The notes below the pieces were generated by a model. The model did no database searches, was not told the origin of the DNA, and was given only the letters and a program-made list of their open reading frames with translations. DNA of 64,000 nt from assembly GCF_015644585.1 (NCBI RefSeq), contig NZ_JADOBI010000004.1, forward strand, positions 1 to 64,000, in the 5' to 3' direction. The DNA comes from Rahnella laticis. Lineage in GTDB: Bacteria; Pseudomonadota; Gammaproteobacteria; Enterobacterales; Enterobacteriaceae. The translations under genes were made by a program, and so were the position numbers. Positions 7,597 to 19,619 of the stretch are shown here, in pieces (the first letter of the stretch is position 1; every line of letters begins with the position of its first letter).

Positions 7597-8035
7597 ACCG
7601 CACGTTACCGTCGCCTGCGTCGTTCAGGCACAGGGAAAGTTTCTGGTCGTTGAAGAAACCATTCACGGAAAAGTGACCTGGAACCAACCGGCTGGCCATC
7701 TCGAAGCCGACGAAACGCTGGTCAGCGCAGCCAAACGCGAACTGTATGAGGAAACGGGTATTCACGCCGAACCGCAGTCTTTTCTCGGATTGCATCAGTG
7801 GCAGGCGCCGGACGGCACGCCGTTTCTGCGCTTCGCGTTTGTGATTGATTTACCCGAAATTCTGGACACCGAGCCACAGGATGACGATATCGATCAGTGC
7901 CGCTGGGTCAGTGCTGAAGAAATTATCGGCTCGGCTCAGTTACGCTCGCCGCTGGTGGCGGAAAGCATCCGCTGTTATCAGGAATCACCGCGTTACCCTC
8001 TGGAAATCCTGCACAATTTTAATCTGCCGGAGTAA
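7589..8035 (+). CDS. nudJ: Nudix phosphatase NudJ
   Basis: The 148-residue protein is a Nudix hydrolase. [20 protein letters not shown] followed by TGI matches the Nudix box, whose glutamates bind the metal. E. coli NudJ acts on nucleoside tri- and diphosphates and on the thiamine precursor HMP-pyrophosphate. AAGGAG precedes the ATG, inside the end of rluE, so the two are translationally coupled. A gap of 220 bp without a gene follows before mnmA. Confidence 0.95.
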   Translation: MFKPHVTVACVVQAQGKFLVVEETIHGKVTWNQPAGHLEADETLVSAAKRELYEETGIHAEPQSFLGLHQWQAPDGTPFLRFAFVIDLPEILDTEPQDDDIDQCRWVSAEEIIGSAQLRSPLVAESIRCYQESPRYPLEILHNFNLPE

Positions 8036-8234
8036 GCGCGCAGAAAAGCCTTTCGTCCGGTTGTTGCCGTGCTGAGAATCAGCGATGCAGCAACCGGCCT
8101 GACGTGATAAAATTTCGCGCTTCAGTATTTACGTAGTACCTCTCTGTTCGGGTTTCTGTGGTGTTTTTGTTGCACGCGGCCTTCATCCTCGTGGGACAAG
8201 CATCAGAAAAACACCGTCAGTACCGGACAATTAA

Positions 8235-9365
<1,131 letters not shown>

Positions 9366-9390
9366 TACCGCGCCAACAGGTGTATGAAAA

Positions 9391-9420
9391 CGGGACGCTT
9401 TCGGGCGTCCCGCTTTTTTT
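9391..9420 (+). terminator. Terminator after mnmA
   Basis: CGGGACGC pairs with GCGTCCCG around TTTCGG and is followed by a run of T residues. Confidence 0.85.
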
Positions 9421-9556
9421 CTGCCCGCCTGTGACGATCTGCACTGATTCCGAACTGTGTTTAGGGTCAGTTTTATGGCATGATCTGTCGCCATTAGTTT
9501 GGGCTATCTTCTTTGTCACTGCGTCTCATCGTTTCAAAACGCTTACAGGAGTAAAC

Positions 9557-11577
<2,021 letters not shown>

Positions 11578-11610
11578 ATCTTTGCTCACGTATTATGTGT
11601 GACCTCTATC

Positions 11611-11636
11611 AGGCGACCTCCGGGTCGCCTTTTTTA
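11611..11636 (+). terminator. Terminator after purB
   Basis: GGCGACC pairs with GGGTCGCC around a 3-base loop, followed by six T residues. Confidence 0.88.
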
Positions 11637-11724
11637 TGTGACCGCGACGCGCAAAATGTCACTGCAAAAAATCTCTGTCCTTCTAAAATAGAGCCCATTC
11701 CCTCCGCATTGGAAGACCGACTTC

Positions 11725-12486
11725 ATGAGCATGGACACCAACCAGCAGGTGCTGGAAAAACTGAAAACCGATCTGGCTCAGGCGGGCACAATGCCCCTGT
11801 ATTTGTGCTTTAACGAATCGGTACGTCAGGCAATGGAAGCAGGCATCTTGCAGGATGGTGATTTTCTGCCGAGCGAACGCCAGTTCACTGAAATTCTGGG
11901 CATTTCGCGTATCACCGTGCGAAAGGCGCTCGCCAGGCTGGAAGAAGACGGCCATATCGGGCGCTCGCGGGGTTACGGCACCTTTATCAAAAAAGCGACC
12001 GATGCCCGCCTGGCTTATTCGCTGGCCGGAGTGAAAGGGTTTTCCCGGGAAGTGATGCTTCAGGGGCGCAAGCCGGATACGCTATGGATCAGCCGCGATC
12101 AGGTGCCCGCCTCGGCGCTGATTGCCAGCAAACTGGCGATTATTGAAAACACGCCGGTCTACATGCTTAAACGCATTCACTACATTGATACACGCCCGAT
12201 GTCGGTAGCAGTTTCCTACGTCATCATGGACGCTATCCGCGACGTCGAGGAAATCGGCGTTTCGCTCTATGACTATTTTGGTCGCAATAATATTGAGCTC
12301 GGCGCGCTGCAAAGCCGCGTCAGTGCGGCGATGAGCGACGCGGAAAACTTGAAGGCATTACAGCTGAAAGAGGCGATGCCACTGCTTATCATCAAACAAA
12401 CGTTGTTCGACGGGCAAAACCGCCCGATTGAGTACAGCGAAAGTTTCTGCCGCAGTGACATGTACGAATTCGTCAGCGAAGACTGA
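11725..12486 (+). CDS. yegW: GntR/HutC-family regulator (YegW-like)
   Basis: The 253-residue protein has a GntR winged helix-turn-helix in its first third (LPSERQFTEILGISRITVRK is the recognition region) and a C-terminal UTRA ligand domain. It faces the yegV-yegU-yegT operon and ends 7 bp from it, the arrangement seen for yegW in E. coli. That position suggests it controls the operon, probably responding to a sugar- or nucleoside-type ligand. The ligand is not known. Which of the two in-frame starts (11725 or 11731) is used is uncertain. Confidence 0.85.
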   Translation: MSMDTNQQVLEKLKTDLAQAGTMPLYLCFNESVRQAMEAGILQDGDFLPSERQFTEILGISRITVRKALARLEEDGHIGRSRGYGTFIKKATDARLAYSLAGVKGFSREVMLQGRKPDTLWISRDQVPASALIASKLAIIENTPVYMLKRIHYIDTRPMSVAVSYVIMDAIRDVEEIGVSLYDYFGRNNIELGALQSRVSAAMSDAENLKALQLKEAMPLLIIKQTLFDGQNRPIEYSESFCRSDMYEFVSED

Positions 12487-12493
12487 CCGTTTT

Positions 12494-13465
12494 CTAACTG
12501 ACGCTGTCCAGTGAAGAAATCAGCTGCGACAGCGTTGGCGCGCAATCTCCGCCCGGCTGTGAAACCACGTAAGCCGCCACGCAGTTCGCCAGCATCATGC
12601 TTTGCCAGTGCGTCAGCCCCAGCGAAAGCCCGGCCAGTAAACCGGCGCAATGGCTATCGCCCGCCCCGATGCTGTCGGCCACGGTAATTTTCCGCGCCGC
12701 GATCCATCCGCAATCGTCCGCGGAACCATAATAATAACTGCCCTGCTCACCGCAGCGTAAAACCACCAGTTCGCGGGTTTTCTCGTGCAACTGACGGCAG
12801 AAACTTTCTGCGTCACCGGCAAAACCGAGTATGGCCGCTTCGCGCTGATTCAGCGTCAGGATCACACCGGGGCGGATCAGCCGTTCGACGCGCTCTTTGG
12901 GCATCACATCCAGACGCGGGCCAAAATCCACCAGCACCTGCACGGCTTCCGGTAAGGTGTCGAGCCAGTCCGTCAGCACCGTGCCCTGCTTTGCGCCCAA
13001 CTGATAACCGGAAACGTACACCAGCCCGTTTTGCGGTGTTGCCTGCGCCAGCCATGCAGGCTGCCACTGATTTTCGATACCATCGACGGAGATAAACGTG
13101 CGCTCGCCGTCAGGTTCCACCAGCGCCAGACACCAGCCGTTGTCCGCGCCTTTCACCTGCAAATCAGACACAATTTCGCGCGCCGCCATCTCCTTGCGCA
13201 GACGGTCGCTCCACATCCCTTCGCCGACGGGCAAAAGATTCTGGCTGTGAATTCCCAGTTGTTTCAGCCCCAGCGCGATATTCAGTGCGCAGCCGCCGAG
13301 ATGAAAACCGGTCACGTCGGCGGCAATATCACCGCCGCGCTCCGGCAACGCATCCGCGCGCGCAACCATATCCATCACCGCCGCACCGATGACGAGAACC
13401 GGCGATTGCTGGTGCCAGTCGCCCTGCGTCAGTGTCTGCAAAAGTTCACGGTGCGTCTGGCTCAT
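12494..13465 (-). CDS. yegV: PfkB-family sugar/nucleoside kinase (YegV-like)
   Basis: The 323-residue protein is a ribokinase-like kinase. An N-terminal GG motif lies in FHLGGCALNIALGL, and the C-terminal signature DSIGAGDSHCAGLLAGL supplies the anion hole and catalytic Asp. The family phosphorylates sugars, ribosides or nucleosides; the substrate here is unproven. It overlaps yegU by 4 bp (ATGA). With the hydrolase and transporter it forms a pathway-like trio: import, glycosidic cleavage and phosphorylation. Confidence 0.88.
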   Translation of the reverse strand: MSQTHRELLQTLTQGDWHQQSPVLVIGAAVMDMVARADALPERGGDIAADVTGFHLGGCALNIALGLKQLGIHSQNLLPVGEGMWSDRLRKEMAAREIVSDLQVKGADNGWCLALVEPDGERTFISVDGIENQWQPAWLAQATPQNGLVYVSGYQLGAKQGTVLTDWLDTLPEAVQVLVDFGPRLDVMPKERVERLIRPGVILTLNQREAAILGFAGDAESFCRQLHEKTRELVVLRCGEQGSYYYGSADDCGWIAARKITVADSIGAGDSHCAGLLAGLSLGLTHWQSMMLANCVAAYVVSQPGGDCAPTLSQLISSLDSVS

Positions 13466-14481
13466 CCGGCCTCCTGCGCGTTGCGGCGAAAACGCTGAAA
13501 TGCGTCGCTGTAGCGGGTCATGTCCTGAGGATTCACCCGTTTCAGTTCATCCAGCCACTCTTTTTTGAATGCTTCAATGCCGTTTAGCGCACCACAAATG
13601 GCCGTCGCCATCGCGCCGATGGTATCGGTGTCACCGCCAAGATTGGCGCATAAAATGGCACACTGGTTCGGGCAGGTTCCCGCCAGTTCCACCATCGCCA
13701 GCGCCGCAGGTACAGATTCAATGGTGCTGACGCCCGCGCCAACCCGCTGATACACCGCTTCCGATGCCTGTTCCGTGCCTTCGGCTTTCGCCACCGTATC
13801 AAACGCCAGTTCGATACGTGCCGCCAGAGACGCGCTGAACGTGGTCGATTCCCGAGTTTGCGCGTATTTTGCGATGTCCGGCAGCGCCAGACGGATTTCC
13901 GCCCAGCTCGCCCCTTCAATGGCGCGCGACACCGCCCAGGCAACCACCACCGCGCCGGCAACGGCAATATCTGATTTGTGCGTCGGGCTGGAGGCCAGCC
14001 AGACCTGCTCACAGAAATGTTTCAGCGGAGCCGAAGGCAGCACGCAGCCGAGCGGGGAAACGCGCATCGCCGCACCATTGGTCACGCCATTGTTTTCCAG
14101 CGCATCAATCGCAACACCTTTCTTTTGCTCCGCCAGCGCCAGTTTGGAGCTTGGTCCGAGAATGTTTTTGTTGAAGGCGTCGAAGCTGTCTACCCAACGG
14201 ATCACGTTGCGCGCGATCAGCTCCGGTACAACTTTGCCTTCCGCTTCCAGCAGCGCATCGGCCAGCGCCAGTGCCATCGAAGTGTCATCGGTAAACTGCG
14301 CCGCCGTGAAATAACAGGCCGCATTGTTTTCCGCCGGGCCATCGAGGAAACGGTCGATCCAGCCGAAATGTTTTTTGACGCGCTCACGCGGCCACAGCTC
14401 CGACGGCATGCCCAGCGCATCGCCCAGCATTTGTCCGTACAACGCGCCGAGCATGCGGCTCTCAAGTCCTGGTTGTGTCAT
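13462..14481 (-). CDS. yegU: ADP-ribosylglycohydrolase-family protein (YegU-like)
   Basis: The 339-residue protein belongs to the DraG/ARH fold, which binds two divalent metals. GDALGMPSE and FTDDTSMALAL near the N-terminus and GGDTDTIGAMA near the C-terminus carry the metal-binding acids. Members remove ADP-ribose from proteins or cleave related N-glycosidic bonds. Placed between a nucleoside-type transporter and a PfkB kinase, it more likely acts on a small ribosylated compound than on a protein. That is inference from context. Confidence 0.87.
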   Translation of the reverse strand: MTQPGLESRMLGALYGQMLGDALGMPSELWPRERVKKHFGWIDRFLDGPAENNAACYFTAAQFTDDTSMALALADALLEAEGKVVPELIARNVIRWVDSFDAFNKNILGPSSKLALAEQKKGVAIDALENNGVTNGAAMRVSPLGCVLPSAPLKHFCEQVWLASSPTHKSDIAVAGAVVVAWAVSRAIEGASWAEIRLALPDIAKYAQTRESTTFSASLAARIELAFDTVAKAEGTEQASEAVYQRVGAGVSTIESVPAALAMVELAGTCPNQCAILCANLGGDTDTIGAMATAICGALNGIEAFKKEWLDELKRVNPQDMTRYSDAFQRFRRNAQEAG

Positions 14482-14546
14482 CGATATGTCTCCCGAAATA
14501 AAATTACGGCGGGCTGCCTGCCCGCCAGAAATGAAAAATGTGTCGT

Positions 14547-15800
14547 TTAAGAAGAGGCGCTCAGGCTGACCGGCGTAATTGTTTTGCTGCGTTCACGGAA
14601 GAACAGCAGGAACAACAGCATCACGCCCGCCACCATAATCGCGCCGACACCCCAGACGGCAAACCAGTCGAAGGTCATGCCATTTTTTGGTGTACTCAGC
14701 GCGAAGGTGGTCATCGCCCGGCCACCGAGCCAGTTGCCGATAAAACTGCCCAGCCCCTGACAAATCAGCGTGATCAGGCCCTGCGCGGCGGTGCGCATAT
14801 GCGGCGGCGCTTTTTTATCGACGTAGATATAGCCGGTGACGAAATAGAAATCGTAACTGACGCCGTGCAGCAAAATGCCGAGGAACAACATGCTGTAGGC
14901 CCACACGTCAGCCGTGCCGCCGTAGATGAAGAAGACGTAACGGATGGCGGCAGTGATGAAGCCCAGCATCAGCACTTTTTTGATGCCAAAGCGTTTAAGC
15001 AGGAACGGCAGCGCCAGCATTGCAAAGATTTCCGACACCTGCCCGAGCGTCATCCAGCCGGTTGCATTTGGCAAGCCAACCTGCGTCAGATAGCCGTTGG
15101 CGAACTGGTAATAGAACGCCAGTGGCATGCAAAACAGAAACGAACATAAAGCGAAAATGGCGAACGAACGGTCTTTCAGCAAACCCAGCGCATTCAGGCC
15201 AAACAGGGCTTTGATATCCACCGGCCCTTTGCCTTTTGCCGGTGTATCCGGCAGCCAGAAGCTGTAAATCCCCAGCGCAAATGACGCAATCGCCGTGATC
15301 CACAGCGGCTGGCTGGTATCAGAGATATTGCCCATGCCGAGCAGCGGCGGCAGCACAAAACCAATTACCAGACCGGACGCAATCCACCCCAGCGTGCCGA
15401 GCACACGAATACGCGGGAAATCCTTTTCGGTGTCATTGATATTGGCGAACGCAATGCTGTTGGTCAGTGCGACGGTCGGCATATAAGTAATCGCGTACAC
15501 CACCAGCAGCGGGAAGAACGTCGAAAATTCGGTTTGCAGCGCGATGAATCCCATCAGCACGCCACCGGCCAGCAACAGCCAGCCGAGCACTTTCTGAGCG
15601 GCAAAATAGCGGTCTGCGATCACGCCCACCAGAACCGGAGAAAGGATCGCCGCAATCGCCGTGCTGCTGTAAGACCAGGCAATTTCCGACGGACTAAAAC
15701 CTAATTTATTGAGGTATTGCCAGAGCGGCACAAACCAGGCGCCCCAGATAAACCACTCAATAAACATCATAACGGACAGCTTCAGATGGGTACGTTTCAT
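14547..15800 (-). CDS. yegT: Nucleoside:H+ symporter family permease (YegT-like)
   Basis: The 417-residue protein is an integral membrane transporter with about 12 hydrophobic helices, of the nucleoside:H+ symporter branch of the major facilitator superfamily (NupG/XapB/YegT). The motif FIEWFIWGAWFVPLWQYL in the first helix is typical. ATG 15800 follows AAGGAT and gives MKRTHLKLS, matching the family start. It is first in the yegTUV-type operon and would import the substrate. Three phased ATACCTT repeats lie 77-105 bp upstream. Confidence 0.92.
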   Translation of the reverse strand: MKRTHLKLSVMMFIEWFIWGAWFVPLWQYLNKLGFSPSEIAWSYSSTAIAAILSPVLVGVIADRYFAAQKVLGWLLLAGGVLMGFIALQTEFSTFFPLLVVYAITYMPTVALTNSIAFANINDTEKDFPRIRVLGTLGWIASGLVIGFVLPPLLGMGNISDTSQPLWITAIASFALGIYSFWLPDTPAKGKGPVDIKALFGLNALGLLKDRSFAIFALCSFLFCMPLAFYYQFANGYLTQVGLPNATGWMTLGQVSEIFAMLALPFLLKRFGIKKVLMLGFITAAIRYVFFIYGGTADVWAYSMLFLGILLHGVSYDFYFVTGYIYVDKKAPPHMRTAAQGLITLICQGLGSFIGNWLGGRAMTTFALSTPKNGMTFDWFAVWGVGAIMVAGVMLLFLLFFRERSKTITPVSLSASS

Positions 15801-15876
15801 TATTATATCCTTGCTGAGTAAGGGATCCGCGCGGTGCCCTGGCACCGGAAGCAACGGATGAAATCAGGCATTCGAG

Positions 15877-15905
15877 ATACCTTTACAATACCTTAATGAT
15901 ACCTT
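15877..15905. promoter_or_regulatory. Three ATACCTT direct repeats with 11-bp period upstream of yegT
   Basis: ATACCTT occurs at 15877-15883, 15888-15894 and 15899-15905, exactly one helical turn apart. On the yegT strand this is AAGGTAT three times. Direct repeats with this period are typical of OmpR/PhoP-type response regulator sites. It could also serve the GntR-type regulator of the operon. The regulator is not known. Confidence 0.55.
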
Positions 15906-15956
15906 TGATATTAATCAGCGATCTGCCTCACAATTTATGTTTCTCCCGGCTCAGGG

Positions 15957-15973
15957 CGTTTATAATTCGTTTA
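15957..15973 (+). promoter_or_regulatory. PhoP box upstream of phoP
   Basis: CGTTTA-TAATT-CGTTTA matches the PhoP box, (T/G)GTTTA repeated with an 11-bp period, apart from the first base of each half. It lies 124 bp before phoP, where autoregulation of phoPQ is known in relatives. A weak downstream promoter (TTGATT 16013-16018, 17 bp, TTTAGA 16036-16041) could give basal expression. Confidence 0.6.
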
Positions 15974-16096
15974 TGTTTTGTTGAGGTTTCTCCGCCCTGT
16001 GTTGAGCCTGGGTTGATTAAAATGTTTCAGGATCATTTAGACTTAACCGCATCAAATTAGTCATCATTTTCCGCGTACTGAGAACAAGGAATCACC

Positions 16097-16771
16097 ATGC
16101 GAATTTTAGTCATTGAAGATAACGCACTGCTACGCCACCACCTCTCGGTACAACTGCGGGAAATGGGTCATCAGGTTGATGCGGCGGAAGACGCCAAAGA
16201 GGCGGATTACTTCCTGCACGAACATGCGCCTGATATCGCGATTGTCGATCTCGGTCTGCCGGGCGAAGACGGCCTGAGCCTGATCCGCCGCTGGCGCAGT
16301 CATCAGACCAATCTGCCAATTCTGGTACTGACCGCCCGTGAAAGCTGGCAGGACAAAGTCGCGGTGCTGGAAGCCGGTGCCGACGATTACGTCACCAAAC
16401 CTTTCCACCTCGAAGAAGTGCTGGCACGCATGCAGGCGCTGATGCGTCGTAACAGCGGCCTGGCCTCGCAGGTCATCACTCTTCAGCCGTTCCAGATTGA
16501 TCTGTCGCGCCGCGAGCTGACCGTCAACGAGCAGCCGATCAAACTGACCGCTTTCGAATACACCATTATTGAAACCCTGATCCGCAACGCCGGTAAAGTC
16601 GTCAGCAAAGATTCCCTGATGCTTCAGCTTTACCCGGACGCCGAGCTGCGCGAAAGCCACACGGTCGACGTGCTGATGGGGCGCCTGCGTAAAAAGCTGC
16701 AAGCCGAACATCCGGTTGATGTTATTACCACCGTGCGCGGCCAGGGTTATCGTTTCGATATCCGCCCGTAA
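16097..16771 (+). CDS. phoP: Response regulator PhoP
   Basis: The 224-residue OmpR-family regulator controls genes for low Mg2+, cationic peptide and acid adaptation. The receiver domain has acidic residues in VIEDN, the phosphoacceptor Asp51 (IVDLGLPG) and Lys101 (TKPF). The C-terminal winged helix contains [16 protein letters not shown]. It is separated from phoQ by 30 bp, with AAAAGGA before phoQ. An upstream PhoP box indicates autoregulation. Confidence 0.98.
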   Translation: MRILVIEDNALLRHHLSVQLREMGHQVDAAEDAKEADYFLHEHAPDIAIVDLGLPGEDGLSLIRRWRSHQTNLPILVLTARESWQDKVAVLEAGADDYVTKPFHLEEVLARMQALMRRNSGLASQVITLQPFQIDLSRRELTVNEQPIKLTAFEYTIIETLIRNAGKVVSKDSLMLQLYPDAELRESHTVDVLMGRLRKKLQAEHPVDVITTVRGQGYRFDIRP

Positions 16772-16801
16772 TTACCTGTTTTCGCCTCAAAAGGACGCGC
16801 C

Positions 16802-18256
16802 ATGAAAGGACGTACCAAGAACCCTTTTTCTCTTCGCGTCCGCTTTATGATGGCGACCGCTGCGGTCGTGCTCGCACTGTCACTGGCTTACGGGCTGGTG
16901 GCGGTGGTGGGTTATATGGTGAGTTTCGACAAAACTGCTTACCGCCTCCTGCGCGGTGAAAGTAACTTATTCTTCAGTCTGGCGCAGTGGCGTGACAACA
17001 AGCTGAGCATTAACGTGCCGCCTGATCTGGACCTTAATTCCCCGACGCTGGTGTTTATTTACGACGGTGAAGGCAATCTGCTGTGGGCAGAACGCCGGAT
17101 CCCCGAACTCGAAGCGCATATCGATAAAGCCTGGATGAATAAACCGGGCTTTTATGAACTGGATACCGACACGCAAATCAGCAGCGAAGTGCTGGGCAAT
17201 AACCCGAAAGCACAGGACAAGCTGAAAAGTTACGACGACACCGATGCCAACGCGATGACCCACTCCATCGCGGTCAACACGTATAACGCCACATCGCGTT
17301 TACCGGCGCTCAATATCGTGGTGGTCGATACCATTCCGCAGGAATTACAGCGCTCGGATCTGGTCTGGGAATGGTTCAGCTATGTGCTGCTGGCGAACCT
17401 GTTGCTGGTGGTTCCGTTGCTGTGGCTGGCGGCTTACTGGAGCCTGCGGCCAATCAAACAGCTGATTCATCAGGTCGCCGAACTGGAGACGCACGAGCGT
17501 GAATCGCTCGATGAAAATCCTCCACGCGAACTGCGCGGGCTGGTGCGAAACCTCAATATTTTGCTGCACGGCGAGCGCGGACGATATGACCGTTACCGCA
17601 CCACGCTGGCAGATTTAACGCACAGCCTGAAAACGCCGCTGGCGGTGTTGCAGTCCACGCTGCGCGCGCTGCGAAATGGCAAACAGATGACCATTGAAGA
17701 AGCCGAGCCGGTCATGCTGGAACAAATCAGCCGCATCTCTCAGCAGATTGGCTATTACCTGCACCGCGCCACGCTGCGCTCGGAACAGAATTTACTGATC
17801 CGCGAAGTGCATTCCGTACCCGCAATTCTTGACGGATTATGTTCTGCCCTCAACAAAGTGTATCAGCGCAAAGGCGTGGTGATTACGGTCGATATCTCGC
17901 CGGAAATTACCTTTGTCGGCGAGAAAAATGACTTCATGGAAGTCATGGGCAACGTCATCGATAACGCCTGCAAATACTGCCTTGAGTTCGTGGAAATCAG
18001 CGCCGTTCATACCGAAAACGAACTGGTGATATTGATTGAAGACGACGGCCCCGGCATTCCGGAAAGTAAGCGTGAAGTCATCTTCCAGCGTGGTCAGCGC
18101 GCCGATACGCTGCGTCCGGGACAAGGTCTTGGCCTGTCGCTGGCGAATGACATTATCGAGCAATACGACGGTAAAATTGTTATCGGCGACAGCCCGCTCG
18201 GCGGTGCCAGCATGCACGTTCATTTCGGATTACAGCACGGCATTGAACTGGAGTAA
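16802..18256 (+). CDS. phoQ: Sensor histidine kinase PhoQ
   Basis: The 484-residue inner-membrane kinase senses divalent cations and antimicrobial peptides and phosphorylates PhoP. Membrane spans lie at about 16-40 and 192-213 and flank the periplasmic sensor; HAMP and kinase domains follow. His274 in THSLKTPL is the phosphorylated residue; [16 protein letters not shown] and GQGLGLSLA are the N and G boxes. The acidic membrane-facing patch, EDDDDAE in E. coli, reads YDDTDAN here (144-150), with only three acidic residues instead of six. Metal-sensing properties may therefore differ. Confidence 0.97.
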   Translation: MKGRTKNPFSLRVRFMMATAAVVLALSLAYGLVAVVGYMVSFDKTAYRLLRGESNLFFSLAQWRDNKLSINVPPDLDLNSPTLVFIYDGEGNLLWAERRIPELEAHIDKAWMNKPGFYELDTDTQISSEVLGNNPKAQDKLKSYDDTDANAMTHSIAVNTYNATSRLPALNIVVVDTIPQELQRSDLVWEWFSYVLLANLLLVVPLLWLAAYWSLRPIKQLIHQVAELETHERESLDENPPRELRGLVRNLNILLHGERGRYDRYRTTLADLTHSLKTPLAVLQSTLRALRNGKQMTIEEAEPVMLEQISRISQQIGYYLHRATLRSEQNLLIREVHSVPAILDGLCSALNKVYQRKGVVITVDISPEITFVGEKNDFMEVMGNVIDNACKYCLEFVEISAVHTENELVILIEDDGPGIPESKREVIFQRGQRADTLRPGQGLGLSLANDIIEQYDGKIVIGDSPLGGASMHVHFGLQHGIELE

Positions 18257-18403
18257 CCGTCCGCAAATCAAAATGCTGCTGCATTCGCCCGCAAATTTCG
18301 CTGCTTTCTTGCACGTAACGTTAAATTTGCGGGTAATTGCCCAATGCACCAGCAACACCTTCCGTTATAATCCTTAACAGTTCCCTCCCCTCATGGATAT
18401 ATT

Positions 18404-19525
18404 ATGGATTATCAACTCGACCTCGACTGGAACGATTTCCTTCAGCGCTACTGGCAAAAACGTCCTGTCGTCTTAAAACGCGGCTTCAAGAATTTCGTCG
18501 ATCCCATTTCTCCCGATGAGCTGGCGGGTCTGGCGATGGAAAACGAAGTCGACAGCCGTCTGGTCAGTAATCAGGACGGACGCTGGAATGTGAGCCACGG
18601 GCCTTTCGAAAGCTACGATCATCTGGGCGAAAACGGCTGGTCAGTGCTGGTTCAGGCGGTTGATCACTGGCACGAGCCATCTTCCCATCTGATGACGCCG
18701 TTCCGCCATATTCCTGACTGGCGGATGGACGACCTGATGATTTCCTTCTCTGTTCCGGGCGGCGGCGTTGGCCCGCATCTGGATCAGTACGACGTCTTTA
18801 TCATTCAGGGTACGGGCCGTCGCCGCTGGCGCGTGGGCGAGAAAGTAGCCATGAAACAGCATTGTCCGCACCCGGACCTGCTTCAGGTTGAGCCGTTTGA
18901 AGCCATTATCGATGAAGAACTGGAACCGGGCGATATCGTATATATTCCGCCGGGTTTCCCGCACGACGGCTATTCACTGGAAAATTCCCTCAACTATTCT
19001 GTCGGATTCCGCGCGCCGAATGCGCGTGAAATGGTCAGCGGTTTCGCCGACTTCGTGCTTTCCCGTGAACTGGGCAGCCACCGTTACAGCGATCCGGATC
19101 TGGCGGAACGCGAAAATCCGGCGGAAGTTCAGCCTGCCGAACTGGATAAACTGCGCGGCATGATGCTGGACCTGATTGGCAACCCGGCGCACTTCAACAG
19201 CTGGTTTGGTGAGTTTATTTCCCAGTCGCGCCACGAACTGGATCTGGCCCCGCCGGAACCGCCGTATCAGGCCGGTGAAATCTACGAACTGCTCGACTCC
19301 GGCGAAACACTGGAACGTCTGGGCGGGCTGCGCGTATTGCGCGTCGGCGACGTTTGTTATGTCAACGGTGAAGCGATGACTACCGAACATATCGGTGCGG
19401 TGGACGCGATTGCCCGTCACAAAACCGTGACCAAAGAAATGCTGGGCGATGCGCTGGATGACCCGTCATTTCTGGCGTTGCTTTCCGCGCTGGTGAACAG
19501 CGGTTACTGGTACTTTAACGACTAA
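18404..19525 (+). CDS. roxA: Ribosomal protein uL16 arginine hydroxylase RoxA (YcfD)
   Basis: The 373-residue JmjC-type 2-oxoglutarate/Fe(II) oxygenase hydroxylates Arg81 of ribosomal protein uL16. The metal triad is visible as H125 and D127 in GPHLDQYD and a later His in FPHDGYSLEN. A C-terminal helical and winged-helix region follows, as in E. coli YcfD. A TATAAT at about 18365-18370 in the 147-bp gap after phoQ may be its promoter. It is convergent with pepT across a shared terminator. Confidence 0.95.
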   Translation: MDYQLDLDWNDFLQRYWQKRPVVLKRGFKNFVDPISPDELAGLAMENEVDSRLVSNQDGRWNVSHGPFESYDHLGENGWSVLVQAVDHWHEPSSHLMTPFRHIPDWRMDDLMISFSVPGGGVGPHLDQYDVFIIQGTGRRRWRVGEKVAMKQHCPHPDLLQVEPFEAIIDEELEPGDIVYIPPGFPHDGYSLENSLNYSVGFRAPNAREMVSGFADFVLSRELGSHRYSDPDLAERENPAEVQPAELDKLRGMMLDLIGNPAHFNSWFGEFISQSRHELDLAPPEPPYQAGEIYELLDSGETLERLGGLRVLRVGDVCYVNGEAMTTEHIGAVDAIARHKTVTKEMLGDALDDPSFLALLSALVNSGYWYFND

Positions 19526-19547
19526 CCGTCGCGACTGATTCAAATAC

Positions 19548-19584
19548 AAAAGGGGCAATGTCATCAGACATCGCCCCTTTTTTT
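19548..19584. terminator. Bidirectional terminator between roxA and pepT
   Basis: AAAAGGGGC-ATGTC pairs with GACAT-GCCCCTTTT with one mismatched position. T-tracts follow in both directions (seven T on the plus strand, TTTTG on the minus strand). Confidence 0.88.
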
Positions 19585-19619
19585 GCCGCCAGTTTTACCC
19601 GATTTTTGTTTGCGGAAAC

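Noticed and set aside
14538-15149. 203-residue plus-strand frame opposite yegT
   Set aside because: Antisense of a clear membrane transporter, with a composition typical of shadow frames.
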